DNA from: Oscillospiraceae bacterium
GTDB lineage: Bacteria > Bacillota > Clostridia > Oscillospirales > Oscillospiraceae
Length of the DNA: 44,867 nucleotides
Direction: 5' to 3'
Assembly: GCA_017506735.1 (NCBI GenBank)
Contig: JAFVMW010000107.1
Coordinates: 1-44,867 of the forward strand
Below, one piece after another: positions 23,754 to 32,066 of this stretch (positions are counted from its first letter, which is position 1; the number at the start of each line of letters is the position of its first letter). A program made the position numbers and the translations under genes. The notes beneath the pieces are model-generated. The model searched no databases, was not told where the DNA came from, and saw only the letters and a program-made list of their open reading frames with translations.

Positions 23754-24038
23754 TTATCTGACAGGCTTGGCCTGGTAATCGTGACCGCAGTGGGGGCAGG
23801 CAGGATAGTCGAAATCATGGGACTTTCCGCAGGAGGGACATTTTTTCTGGGGCAGCTCGTCAGACTGCTCCACCTTCAGATTGCCATCCTCGGGCATGAG
23901 CAATCCGATCAGGAACAGAGGAACGCCCACAATCCAGCAAAACAGCATAAACTCCGAAAACCAATTGTCTATGGAGGCCATGATGGGGCCAAGCAGAATC
24001 AGCAGGCCGCCGGAGATCATAAATTTCAGTGCTTTCAT
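23754..24038 (-). CDS. Small membrane protein with C-terminal zinc ribbon
   Basis: A 94-residue protein with two hydrophobic helices (about 5-24 and 28-48). A C-terminal CPSCGKSHDFDYPACPHCG zinc ribbon gives four Cys ligands. The function is unknown. The start codon overlaps the stop of the upstream DUF2007 gene in an ATGA, so it is co-translated with it. Confidence 0.78.
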   Translation of the reverse strand: MKALKFMISGGLLILLGPIMASIDNWFSEFMLFCWIVGVPLFLIGLLMPEDGNLKVEQSDELPQKKCPSCGKSHDFDYPACPHCGHDYQAKPVR

Positions 24039-24532
24039 TCAAATTCCTCCTCAATGCGCGAGCCTTCCGGAAGGAACAGGGATTCCTCCAGCTCTTTGCT
24101 CTGGTGATAGTAAGCATAGCGGACATAGAACCGGACAGAGCCAACGGCTGTACCGATTTTTGCGGCAAGACCTGCGCCAAGGGTATTCTCCGTCAGATAG
24201 GGAATGGCGTTCTGACGAAGGGCATCCTCAAACAGCCCTGCCCACAGGGTGTCCCGTTCTGTCACAAAACAGTAGTCATTGGGCTTGGGTTCCTCCAGCC
24301 ACTTTTTATCACACCGGGGGCATCGGGTGTCCCGGACCAGGATGTGGCAATTGGGACAGTAGCGCTCTGTCCGGGCCCGCTCCGCTTCGTAGTGGGACAG
24401 ATAGTCATCCAGAATCCGCTCCAGAGCGGTGGTCATCTGTTGGGATTTGTCCTCGGCGTAGCGCTCCAGCCGCTGATAGATACCCCGGTCGATGTAATAA
24501 TTGATGAACCGGCCGTCCTTTTTCTGCCGTGC
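24035..24532 (-). CDS. Zinc-ribbon and DUF2007-like domain protein
   Basis: A 165-residue soluble protein. The N-terminal part (MARQKKDGRFINYYIDRGIYQRLERYAED) looks like a short ribbon-helix-helix or helical segment. A CPNC...CPRC zinc ribbon follows (about residues 60-80). The C-terminal DUF2007-like segment (RDTLWAGLFEDALRQNAIPYLTEN...RFYVRYAYYHQSKELEESL) resembles a putative signal-transducing domain. The role is unknown. The start ATG 24532 has AAAGGAG upstream, and the gene is first in the two-gene operon. Confidence 0.75.
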   Translation of the reverse strand, partial: ARQKKDGRFINYYIDRGIYQRLERYAEDKSQQMTTALERILDDYLSHYEAERARTERYCPNCHILVRDTRCPRCDKKWLEEPKPNDYCFVTERDTLWAGLFEDALRQNAIPYLTENTLGAGLAAKIGTAVGSVRFYVRYAYYHQSKELEESLFLPEGSRIEEEFE

Positions 24533-24558
24533 CATAGGCCTCACTCCTTTCTGAATAC

Positions 24559-24587
24559 AGTATAGCACAAGTATCCTCAATTATCAA
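24559..24587 (-). promoter_or_regulatory. Promoter of the DUF2007 operon
   Basis: TTGATA, a 17-base spacer and TATACT on the minus strand, about 27 bases before the start. Confidence 0.75.
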
Positions 24588-24623
24588 CATAATTCAATCG
24601 GTTTCAAGCTGCATTTTTCCTTC

Positions 24624-24643
24624 TTAAGAATTTTTAAGAATTT
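24624..24643 (+). promoter_or_regulatory. Perfect 10-bp tandem direct repeat, possible response-regulator site
   Basis: TTAAGAATTT occurs twice in tandem, in helical phase (10-bp period), 27 bases upstream of the -35 box of the surface-protein promoter. Tandem direct repeats with about one helical turn between them are the usual site form for OmpR/PhoB-type response regulators. No two-component genes lie in the window, so the binder is unknown. Confidence 0.6.
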
Positions 24644-24670
24644 CACAGGACACGAAAAGGTTACAATTTG

Positions 24671-24699
24671 TTGCTTTTTGCATTGCTGAATGCTATAAT
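24671..24699 (+). promoter_or_regulatory. Promoter of the CAP-LRR-SLH gene
   Basis: TTGCTT, a 17-base spacer and TATAAT, about 31 bases before the start codon. Confidence 0.78.
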
Positions 24700-24729
24700 G
24701 GTGGCAAATCAAACCAAGGAGGTATCATT

Positions 24730-27321
24730 ATGAATCGTCGTGTCCTTTCTTTTCTCCTCGCTGTACTCATGGTTTTCGGCCTGTTCCCGGTATCTGCCCG
24801 GGCAGAGGAGCCGGAGCAGCCTGTTACCATTACCGTGGTTGCGGAGGAAGATTATGATGACATCGTGGATTGTCTGGAAGAAATCAACGATTTCCGGGCC
24901 TACCGGGAGCTTCCGCCCCTGTCCCTGAATGCCACTCTGACGGAGGCCGCCATGCTTCGGGCGTCTGAGATCGGTCTGTTTTACGATGACAAGGGCACCC
25001 GGCCCGACGGAACATCCGTGTGGGAGCTTGACTGCTTTGCTTCCGGAGACTGGACGGATCTTGCTGAATTTGTGGATCACAGCGGCTCCTCCCAGAGCGT
25101 CTATATTTCCCTGGTCAATGACGAGCGCTTTGCGCCCATCATCAGTTCCGGGGACTACACCCAGATCGGTATCGGCCGCGTCAATGGACGATGGGCAGTG
25201 ATCGTGGGCAAGAACGACACGGACACCGCCCCGGTGACAGCCACCGGCAGACAGTTCCGCTATCGCACCTTGTCTGTGTTTCCTTCTCTGCTGCATCCGG
25301 ACACCGGTGGCCACTGGCTGGTCTACCTCTGGGCAAATGACAGCACCTCCTTCTCCGTTTATTCCAGGAACCAGGAGCGCATTGATCTGACCTATATCGT
25401 CCCCATTTTCCCGGATGTGGTTCTGGACCGGAAGGGTGACGTTATCGCCACCGTGGGCTTGACGGATACGGAGTACGGGAAGGGCCTTCTGGAAATCACC
25501 TGGGTCAAGCCCGGTTCCGGCAGCTTTGTGGTCTATCTGGATGAAGAAAAAACCGTATCCACCAGCATTGAGGTGAATTGCTTCGACGAGGATGGAAATC
25601 TGCCTACGCCCGTGCCCGATCCCAATAACCAGGATTCCGGTACCTGGGGCGAAAACATCACCTGGACCCTGGAAGGCACCACCCTGACCATCGCCGGCGA
25701 GGGTGTCATGGAGCCGGAGGTATACAGCGAGTCCACCTACCCCTGGACCTACTACCGGGACGCGGTTGTGGATCTGGTGGTGGAGGAGGGCGTGACTGAA
25801 ATCGCAGTCCGTGCGTTTACTTATTTCTCCCAGCTGGAGCAGATTTCCCTGCCCGAAAGCCTGACCACCATCGGTGAAAGCGCTTTTCAGGTCTGTCCCA
25901 AACTCAAGAGTGCCCAGCTGCCGGATTCGGTCACTACCATTGGAAGCCGCGCCTTTGATGGCTGTTCCAGTCTGGAATCCATTCGGCTGCCCAAGAATTT
26001 GACTTATATTCCCGGCTATCTGCTGTCCGGAACTGCAATCTCAGAGATTGAGATTCCTGAATCCGTCGTAGGCATGGGGGAAGGCGTTTTCATGAGCTGT
26101 ACTAAGCTGGAATCCGTGATTCTGCCAGAGGCGATGCTCAGTGTCAGCGACAGATGCTTCGAAAGCTGCACCGCGTTGAAATCCGTAACGCTGCCGGATC
26201 GAATGCTTTCGCTGGGCTTCTCCTCCTTCTCCGGCTGCACCAGTCTTGCCACCATTGCACTGCCAAACTCTCTTGAATACATCGGAACCTACTGCTTCAA
26301 CGGTAGTGGCCTGGAAAGCATTACCCTCCCCGAAAGTGTGAATACCATCCGGGATTACGCCTTTGCCCACTGTCAAAATCTGGTTATGGTCACTGTACCC
26401 GATGGTTGGAATGAACCCAACGCCTATATCCTGGAAGGGTCTCCCAACGCAGTCTTGGCCTGCCATTTCCTTACCCGTGCCCATGTGATGGCCATTATGA
26501 ATGACATTCCCGTGGAGATCCTGCCCGAGGACCCCACCACGCCAGTGTACCCGGTCACGGTCTACACGAACGAAGGCGGTACCGTCAATCTCAGCGGTGA
26601 ATACTCCCCTGCCGGTCGCTATGTGATGATCCAGATCGTGCCGGATGAGAATCACCTGTTTGCCAGTATGTACTACTACCGCACCGATGGTGTGGAGGAG
26701 GAGCTGGAAGTCCTTCAGCTCAGCGAGCTGGAGTATCTGATCATGATGCCCCCCTGCGAGCTGGTGCTGGACACCTCCTTCCTGGTCAGCGCCGTGCCCT
26801 TCACGGATGTGACCATGGACGCATACTACTATGTTCCCGTCCTCTGGGCCGTAAGCTACAACATCACCGCTGGCACAGGCCCGGAAACCTTCACGCCCGA
26901 TGCCCCCTGCACCCGGGCTCAGGTTGTCACGTTCCTGTGGCGTGCCGCAGGTGAGCCGGAACCTGAGGGCGTTGAGAATCCCTTCGAGGATGTGAAGGAA
27001 GGCGATTACTTCTACAAGGCCGTCCTCTGGGCAGTGGACAACGGAATCACCGCCGGCACCAGCGCAACTCAGTTCAGCCCCAACGCAGGATGCACCCGCG
27101 GTCAGGTGGTTACCTTCCTGTGGCGTGCCTGCGGAAAGCCGGAGTATAACCACAGCAACATGGGCTTTGCCGATGTTCCCTCCGATGCCTACTACCACGA
27201 TGCCGTCCGGTGGGCCGCCGACTACCAGATCACCAGCGGTGTCAACGAAACCCACTTCTCGCCGGATACCATCTGCACACGCGGACAGATCGTGACCTTC
27301 CTGTTCCGGACCTTCTTCTAA
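24730..27321 (+). CDS. Large secreted surface protein: CAP-like domain, BspA-type LRR_5 repeats, three SLH domains
   Basis: An 863-residue protein with a signal peptide (MNRRVLSFLLAVLMVFGLFP, cleavage after ARA near residue 25). A degenerate CAP/SCP-like domain follows at about 40-165 (LEEINDFRAYRELPPLSLNATLTEAAMLRASEIG). After a middle beta region and a short proline-rich linker (PTPVPDPNN) come about nine BspA-type LRR_5 repeats at about 330-590, for example TYFSQLEQISLPESLTTIGE. Another beta domain leads to three C-terminal SLH repeats (about 690-863), each with an FxPxxxCTRxQxVTFLxR motif. LRR_5 surface proteins mediate adhesion and SLH anchors them to the wall, so it is probably an adhesin. 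The ribosome site is AAGGAGG. It is monocistronic. Confidence 0.9.
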   Translation: MNRRVLSFLLAVLMVFGLFPVSARAEEPEQPVTITVVAEEDYDDIVDCLEEINDFRAYRELPPLSLNATLTEAAMLRASEIGLFYDDKGTRPDGTSVWELDCFASGDWTDLAEFVDHSGSSQSVYISLVNDERFAPIISSGDYTQIGIGRVNGRWAVIVGKNDTDTAPVTATGRQFRYRTLSVFPSLLHPDTGGHWLVYLWANDSTSFSVYSRNQERIDLTYIVPIFPDVVLDRKGDVIATVGLTDTEYGKGLLEITWVKPGSGSFVVYLDEEKTVSTSIEVNCFDEDGNLPTPVPDPNNQDSGTWGENITWTLEGTTLTIAGEGVMEPEVYSESTYPWTYYRDAVVDLVVEEGVTEIAVRAFTYFSQLEQISLPESLTTIGESAFQVCPKLKSAQLPDSVTTIGSRAFDGCSSLESIRLPKNLTYIPGYLLSGTAISEIEIPESVVGMGEGVFMSCTKLESVILPEAMLSVSDRCFESCTALKSVTLPDRMLSLGFSSFSGCTSLATIALPNSLEYIGTYCFNGSGLESITLPESVNTIRDYAFAHCQNLVMVTVPDGWNEPNAYILEGSPNAVLACHFLTRAHVMAIMNDIPVEILPEDPTTPVYPVTVYTNEGGTVNLSGEYSPAGRYVMIQIVPDENHLFASMYYYRTDGVEEELEVLQLSELEYLIMMPPCELVLDTSFLVSAVPFTDVTMDAYYYVPVLWAVSYNITAGTGPETFTPDAPCTRAQVVTFLWRAAGEPEPEGVENPFEDVKEGDYFYKAVLWAVDNGITAGTSATQFSPNAGCTRGQVVTFLWRACGKPEYNHSNMGFADVPSDAYYHDAVRWAADYQITSGVNETHFSPDTICTRGQIVTFLFRTFF

Positions 27322-27332
27322 AAACGGTTTCC

Positions 27333-27360
27333 GCTGGGACATCTGAATGGATGTCCCAGC
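27333..27360 (+). terminator. Terminator of the CAP-LRR-SLH gene
   Basis: An 11-bp stem (GCTGGGACATC / GATGTCCCAGC) with a 6-base loop and a weak T-tail, 11 bases after the stop. Confidence 0.7.
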
Positions 27361-27374
27361 ATCATTTCAAAAAA

Positions 27375-27406
27375 GTTCCGCTCCCCGAAGGGAACGGAAC
27401 TTTTGA
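27375..27406. terminator. Bidirectional terminator between the surface-protein and UroD-family genes
   Basis: Imperfect stem GTTCCG(C)TCCC / GGGA(A)CGGAAC. TTTT follows on the plus strand and TTTTTT on the minus strand, so it serves both convergent genes. Confidence 0.85.
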
Positions 27407-27418
27407 TTGATATGGTAT

Positions 27419-28390
27419 TTACGGCCTGGGGCCGTGGTATTTGGCGGCCAGACGGGCGATCTGCTGACCGATGAAGGGCATATGCTTGCTCCAGAAGGAG
27501 ATGCACAGGGGGATGAAGCTGGTGCCGGGAGCCATGACTTCAAAGACATGCTCCAGATCTGCCAGGATTTCCTCCTCGGTAGCATCGGGACGGCAGTACA
27601 TCTGGGCATCGAAGCCGCCCAGGAAGGTCATCTTGTCGCCGTAGTTCTCCTTCAGCCAGACGATGTCATTGCTGGAATGAACGGGATTGGTGGCACCGAT
27701 GCCGATCTCAATCATGTCGTCCATCAGGGGGGCGAAGTAGCCGCAGTTGTGATGCTCATAGATAACACCCTTGGACTGGACCGCGTCCACCACACGCTTC
27801 AGGTGGGGCTTCAGCACTCTGCGCCAGGTTTCCGGGTCCATGAACAGATTCGCGTTGTTGCCATAATCATCATGCATACAGAGGATGTCGGGCTTATAGT
27901 ACTCGATGACCTTGTCGTGGAGGCGGATCTTATGGTCGGCAATGGCACCGAAGAATTCATAGCACTCCTCCGGCTCCTCAATCAGAGCGCAGAGGGCATC
28001 CTCGAAGGGCATGATGGAGAACAGACGCTCCCACAGGCCGAAGCCCACGGTAACACGGCTCATCTTGTTTTCCCGGTCCCAGTTGGCAGTATCCTTCGCC
28101 GCATGGGTTTCCCAGTCAATGACATCCAGATCCGGGAACTTGATCACCTCACGCCACTTGGTAATGTCCGTGAGCAGGGGCTTGCCGGGGGTGGGGTTGG
28201 CTGCGTGGGTTTTCTCCTCCCAGGTCCAGCTCTGACCAAACCAGTCCAGATTGGTTCCGGGGATCTCGGGACGCTCGTTGATAAAGTCCATACCGGCAGG
28301 CATAGCGGAGTTGAAATCAGAATACAGGGGCTGGTACTCCGGTTCCTGATGATTGTAAACGCGCATCATATTTTCTTTGAGAGTCAGCAT
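27419..28390 (-). CDS. Uroporphyrinogen-decarboxylase-family protein, probable zinc/corrinoid methyltransferase
   Basis: A 323-residue URO-D fold protein. It carries a candidate zinc site like that of MtaA-type methyltransferases: His214-x-Cys216 in YEHHNCGYF and Cys296 in FIPLCISFW. The 80-residue spacing is close to that of known cobalamin methyltransferases. It lacks the arginine-rich N terminus of heme-pathway HemE. It therefore more likely moves methyl groups between a substrate and a corrinoid or another thiol acceptor; the substrate is unknown. No partner corrinoid protein is adjacent. Ribosome site GAAGGAGG precedes ATG 28390. It is monocistronic and divergent from the MoxR operon. 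Confidence 0.83.
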   Translation of the reverse strand: MLTLKENMMRVYNHQEPEYQPLYSDFNSAMPAGMDFINERPEIPGTNLDWFGQSWTWEEKTHAANPTPGKPLLTDITKWREVIKFPDLDVIDWETHAAKDTANWDRENKMSRVTVGFGLWERLFSIMPFEDALCALIEEPEECYEFFGAIADHKIRLHDKVIEYYKPDILCMHDDYGNNANLFMDPETWRRVLKPHLKRVVDAVQSKGVIYEHHNCGYFAPLMDDMIEIGIGATNPVHSSNDIVWLKENYGDKMTFLGGFDAQMYCRPDATEEEILADLEHVFEVMAPGTSFIPLCISFWSKHMPFIGQQIARLAAKYHGPRP

Positions 28391-28429
28391 AGTGTTTCCT
28401 CCTTCGCAGTTCCAGTTTTCGACAATTAC

Positions 28430-28458
28430 AGTTTAACATATATGCACAGAAAACGCAA
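28430..28458 (-). promoter_or_regulatory. Promoter of the UroD-family gene
   Basis: TTGCGT, a 17-base spacer and TAAACT on the minus strand, about 40 bases before the start. Confidence 0.55.
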
Positions 28459-28520
28459 CCAGCAAATCGAAGAACCTGTGCAAAAACACAACATACCTGC
28501 AATGTTTGCAGAATATCTTC

Positions 28521-28548
28521 TTTACAGAAGCTGTGAATATGATACAAT
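28521..28548 (+). promoter_or_regulatory. Promoter of the MoxR-DUF5682-VWA-SWIM-DUF4132 operon
   Basis: TTTACA, a 16-base spacer and TACAAT with an extended -10 (TGATACAAT), about 33 bases before the first ATG. It is the only promoter-like sequence I see for the 10-kb operon. Confidence 0.65.
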
Positions 28549-28581
28549 ATTGATTAGAATTTACACAGTGAGGTGGCCTGT

Positions 28582-29697
28582 ATGCAGCAGCAGATTCTCC
28601 GCCCGGTGGCGGAACAGCGATATCGCGAGGAGCTGGAAGCCCTCCGCGTTTGGGATCAGTTCAACCGAAAGCCCATCAACTGGCAGCTTTCCCCGAAGGC
28701 TGTCCGGATGTTCATTCTTGGCTCCGGAAAACCCCTTTCCATCAATGGAAGAGAAATCACCATTCAGAAAAAATATCTTGGAAACGACGCCCTGGTGGAG
28801 CGGTGCATCATCACTCTGGCCGGAAACCGGGGACTGATGCTGGTGGGCGAGCCTGGTACCGCAAAGACCATGCTGTCGGAGCTGCTCAGCGCCGCCATCA
28901 GCGGATGCAGTACCAACACCGTCCAGGGTACCGCCGGCACCACAGAGGATATGATCAAATACAGCTTCAATTACGCCATGCTGCTGGCCAACGGCCCCAG
29001 TCGGGAGGCACTGGTGCCCTCCCCCCTGTATGTGGGCATGGAAAAGGGAATCCTGACCCGGTTTGAGGAAATCACCAGAACCCCGGCAGAGGTTCAGGAC
29101 AGCCTGATCAGCGTACTCAGTGACAAGGTGATGAATATCCCCGAGCTGGGCGACAGCGGTCTGCTGTTTGCAAAGCCGGGCTTCAACGTGATCGGCACCG
29201 CTAACACCCGGGACAAGGGCGTGAATGAAATGTCCAGCGCACTGAAACGCCGGTTCAATTTCGAAACCGTCATGCCCGTCCGGGATGTGAAGCTCGAAAA
29301 GCAGATCATCCTGAACGAGGTGCAGGCCCTGGCCCATGCCTCCGGAATCGATCAGCCCCTGGATGAAACCGCGGCGGAGCTTCTGGCTACCACCTACCAC
29401 GAACTCCGGGAGGGTGTTTCGGCAGAGGGTATGCGGCTGGAAAAGCCCCATGGGGTGATGAGCACCGCCGAGGCCATTTCTGTCTATTATCAGACCTTGA
29501 TGGGCGCATGGTACTACGGCGATGGAACAATGGACGAAAAGCAGCTTGTGGAGAATCTGGTGGGTGCCGTGGCAAAGGAGTCCGATGAAGATCTGGCCAA
29601 AATCTCCAGTTACTTCTCCACGGTGGTTCGGGAAAAGGCACGACGGGAGGGCGGCGCATGGAAACGGTATTACGAGGCGAGAAGCCGTCTGAAGTGA
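28582..29697 (+). CDS. MoxR-family AAA+ ATPase, YehL-like
   Basis: A 371-residue AAA+ ATPase, first gene of the six-gene operon. Walker A is GEPGTAKT (89-96). The Walker B region is GILTRFEEITR with Glu162 and Glu163. Sensor 1 is GTANTRD (Asn208), and the arginine finger region is LKRRFN (Arg223/224). The GILTRFEEITR form is that of the YehL subgroup rather than classic MoxR LFIDEINR. MoxR ATPases work as hexameric chaperones with VWA proteins, here the product of 32059-33174. The start is ATG 28582 with GAGGTGG upstream; an in-frame GTG at 28573 is too close to the ribosome site. The 3' end overlaps the next gene by 40 bases. Confidence 0.9.
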   Translation: MQQQILRPVAEQRYREELEALRVWDQFNRKPINWQLSPKAVRMFILGSGKPLSINGREITIQKKYLGNDALVERCIITLAGNRGLMLVGEPGTAKTMLSELLSAAISGCSTNTVQGTAGTTEDMIKYSFNYAMLLANGPSREALVPSPLYVGMEKGILTRFEEITRTPAEVQDSLISVLSDKVMNIPELGDSGLLFAKPGFNVIGTANTRDKGVNEMSSALKRRFNFETVMPVRDVKLEKQIILNEVQALAHASGIDQPLDETAAELLATTYHELREGVSAEGMRLEKPHGVMSTAEAISVYYQTLMGAWYYGDGTMDEKQLVENLVGAVAKESDEDLAKISSYFSTVVREKARREGGAWKRYYEARSRLK

Positions 29698-32066
29698 TTC
29701 CCTTCTCTCTGGAGGAAGGGGTGCTGTATGTGCCGGTTCGGCACCACTCCCCTGCCTGCGCCTTCCATCTGGAACGGATCATCCGGCGATACCAGCCGGA
29801 TATCATCCTGGTGGAGGGACCGGAGAACGCCTGTGATCTGATCCCGGTTCTGACCCATCCGGACAGCCGGACACCGGTGGCCCTGTATTACGCCTTCCGG
29901 GATCAGCAGCAGCCAGAGTCCGAAGGCGAACCTGGATTTTACCGGTGTTATTATCCCTTTGTGGATTGTTCCCCGGAGCTGGTTGCCCTTCGGGCCGCCC
30001 GGGAAATGGGAATTCCTGCCCGGTTCATTGATCTGAGCTATGCCCAGATTCTGCTGTCCACCTACAGCGCCCGGGGACTGCGGAGCAGAGAAGAAAAGCT
30101 CAGCTACGCCAGTGACCGGTATCTTGCACACAGCCGCTTTCAGAAACGGCTCTGCGAAAAGGCAGGCGTCCGACATTTTGAAGAGTTCTGGGAGAAGTAT
30201 TTCGAAATCGGGGGCATGACCCTGAGCGACGATGCCTTCTTTCAGATGATGAATACCTACTGCCTTCTGACCCGGGAGAACACCCCGGAGGAGGAGCTGC
30301 TGGAGGATGGATGCCTTGCGCGTGAGTATCACATGGCCTCCAGAATCCGGGAAGCTGCCGGAGCCTTCGGGAGGGTGCTTGTGGTGGCAGGCGGCTTTCA
30401 CATTTACGGTCTGATCCATCCCCGGCAGGAGATCCATATCCCTCCTGCCCCGAAGCCGGGGCTTCAGAGCGTCTATCCCATGCGCTACACCATGCCGGGA
30501 ATGGATGCCCTGTCCGGGTATGCCAGCGGAATGCCATGCCCGGGCTTTTATGACAGGGTGTGGAGAAGGCATACCGAAAAACCGGATCAGGCCCCCTGGG
30601 ACAGCGTGGTGCTGGACCTTCTGGTGGAAACCGGAAGAAGCCTGCGCAAAAAGGGAGATACCCTCTCCCCTGCCGACGAAATTGCCGCCATGGAACAGGC
30701 CCGGGGCCTTGCGGCCCTGCGTGACAAATCCAGTCCCGGCCTTTACGAGCTTCAGGACGGAATTCTGAGCTGCTTTGTAAAGGGAGAAGCGGATTACAGC
30801 CGGAGCCTGCCCCTGCGGATTCTGGAGGAGCTGACCACCGGCGACCAGGTGGGCCAGCTCTGTGAGGGTGCCCCGGTGCCCCCTTTGACCCGGGATTTTG
30901 ACGAAAAATGCGCCGCCTTTCGGCTTCAGCGGAAGGCCGGTGCAAGGCAGGAACTGACATTGTCCATCTTTTCCAGCAGGAAGCACCGGCAGATCAGTCG
31001 TTTCCTGCACCAGACGGTTTTTCTGAACCTGGGGTTTGCTTTACTGAAAAAAGGACCTGATCCGCTACGCAGAACCGACCGGAATCTGATTCGGGAAATC
31101 TGGGAGTACCGGTGGAACCCGGGAGTGGATGCTGCCCTGGTGGAGCGGTCCAGCTCCGGCGCAACGCTGGAGGAAGCCTGTGTCACGGAGCTGCGGCAGC
31201 TGCTTTTCTCCGCTGTATGCTCTGCCGATGGTGCCAGACTTCTGGTCAGCGCCATGCGTATGGGTCTGGGCGATCCCACCGGGGCCATGGGACAGCAAAT
31301 GGAGACGCTTCTGATCGCGGACGGAGATTTCAGCTCCCTGTGCGACGCTTTTTCCGCGCTGGATACCCTTGCACAATGGCATGAACAATACGCGGAACCC
31401 GATGCCTTCCAGCATCAGAAGCTTATGGATCGGTGTTTTGACCGGATTATGCAGCTTCTGCCCTCCATGTACAATGTGGACGACCGGAATGTCCACAGCA
31501 TCCAGGATGCCTGCGTTCTGCTCTGCCGGGTGACGCTCCGGCAGGAGGAGGAAGGCCGACGGCAGATGCTTTTGAATACATTGGAAACCCTGGCCGAACA
31601 CAGGGATATCCACCCTGCCCTTCACGGAACGGTTCTTGGCCTGCTCTATGGAACGGACAGCCGTTGGAAAGGGACCATTGACGCAGCCATCCGCAGCTAC
31701 CTCCAGGGAACAGAGGCCATACAGCGAAAATCCGCGTTTTTCCTTCAGGGGTTGTTTCTCACCGCCCGGGATCTGCTTCTGGTGGACCCCACATTCCTGG
31801 CTCAGGTGGACAGTCTGCTGGGGAGTCTGAGCGAAGAGGCGTTTCTCATCCTGCTGCCGGAGCTGCGTCTGGCCTTCAGCTATTTCCTTCCCATGGAAAC
31901 AGACCGGATCGCCGGCAGAGTCGCCCGGATGCATCATGTAACCGCTGACAAGCTTCGCTTGCCCGGAGTCGATCCAGCGGTCTTTGCCCGGGCTGCGGCA
32001 TTGGATGCCTGGGCTGCCGGGCAGCTGGAACAGCACTCACCGGAAGGAGATGTGGACGATGGCTGA
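29658..32066 (+). CDS. DUF5682 family protein, YehM-like
   Basis: An 802-residue cytoplasmic protein matching the DUF5682/YehM family by content and position. The N-terminal domain (about 20-255) has PVRHHSPACAFHLERII (His29, His30, Ser31), DIILVEGP (Glu53), AREYHMASRI (Arg222, Glu223) and VLVVAGGFHIYGL (His248). These are laid out like the motifs of TraB/GumN (TIKI-superfamily) proteins, which suggests a metal-dependent hydrolase or a derived fold; this is my inference. The remainder (about 260-802) is alpha-helical, without motifs I recognise. It begins inside the end of the MoxR gene (GGGAGG before the ATG) and overlaps the VWA gene by 8 bases. Confidence 0.85.
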   Translation: METVLRGEKPSEVIPFSLEEGVLYVPVRHHSPACAFHLERIIRRYQPDIILVEGPENACDLIPVLTHPDSRTPVALYYAFRDQQQPESEGEPGFYRCYYPFVDCSPELVALRAAREMGIPARFIDLSYAQILLSTYSARGLRSREEKLSYASDRYLAHSRFQKRLCEKAGVRHFEEFWEKYFEIGGMTLSDDAFFQMMNTYCLLTRENTPEEELLEDGCLAREYHMASRIREAAGAFGRVLVVAGGFHIYGLIHPRQEIHIPPAPKPGLQSVYPMRYTMPGMDALSGYASGMPCPGFYDRVWRRHTEKPDQAPWDSVVLDLLVETGRSLRKKGDTLSPADEIAAMEQARGLAALRDKSSPGLYELQDGILSCFVKGEADYSRSLPLRILEELTTGDQVGQLCEGAPVPPLTRDFDEKCAAFRLQRKAGARQELTLSIFSSRKHRQISRFLHQTVFLNLGFALLKKGPDPLRRTDRNLIREIWEYRWNPGVDAALVERSSSGATLEEACVTELRQLLFSAVCSADGARLLVSAMRMGLGDPTGAMGQQMETLLIADGDFSSLCDAFSALDTLAQWHEQYAEPDAFQHQKLMDRCFDRIMQLLPSMYNVDDRNVHSIQDACVLLCRVTLRQEEEGRRQMLLNTLETLAEHRDIHPALHGTVLGLLYGTDSRWKGTIDAAIRSYLQGTEAIQRKSAFFLQGLFLTARDLLLVDPTFLAQVDSLLGSLSEEAFLILLPELRLAFSYFLPMETDRIAGRVARMHHVTADKLRLPGVDPAVFARAAALDAWAAGQLEQHSPEGDVDDG

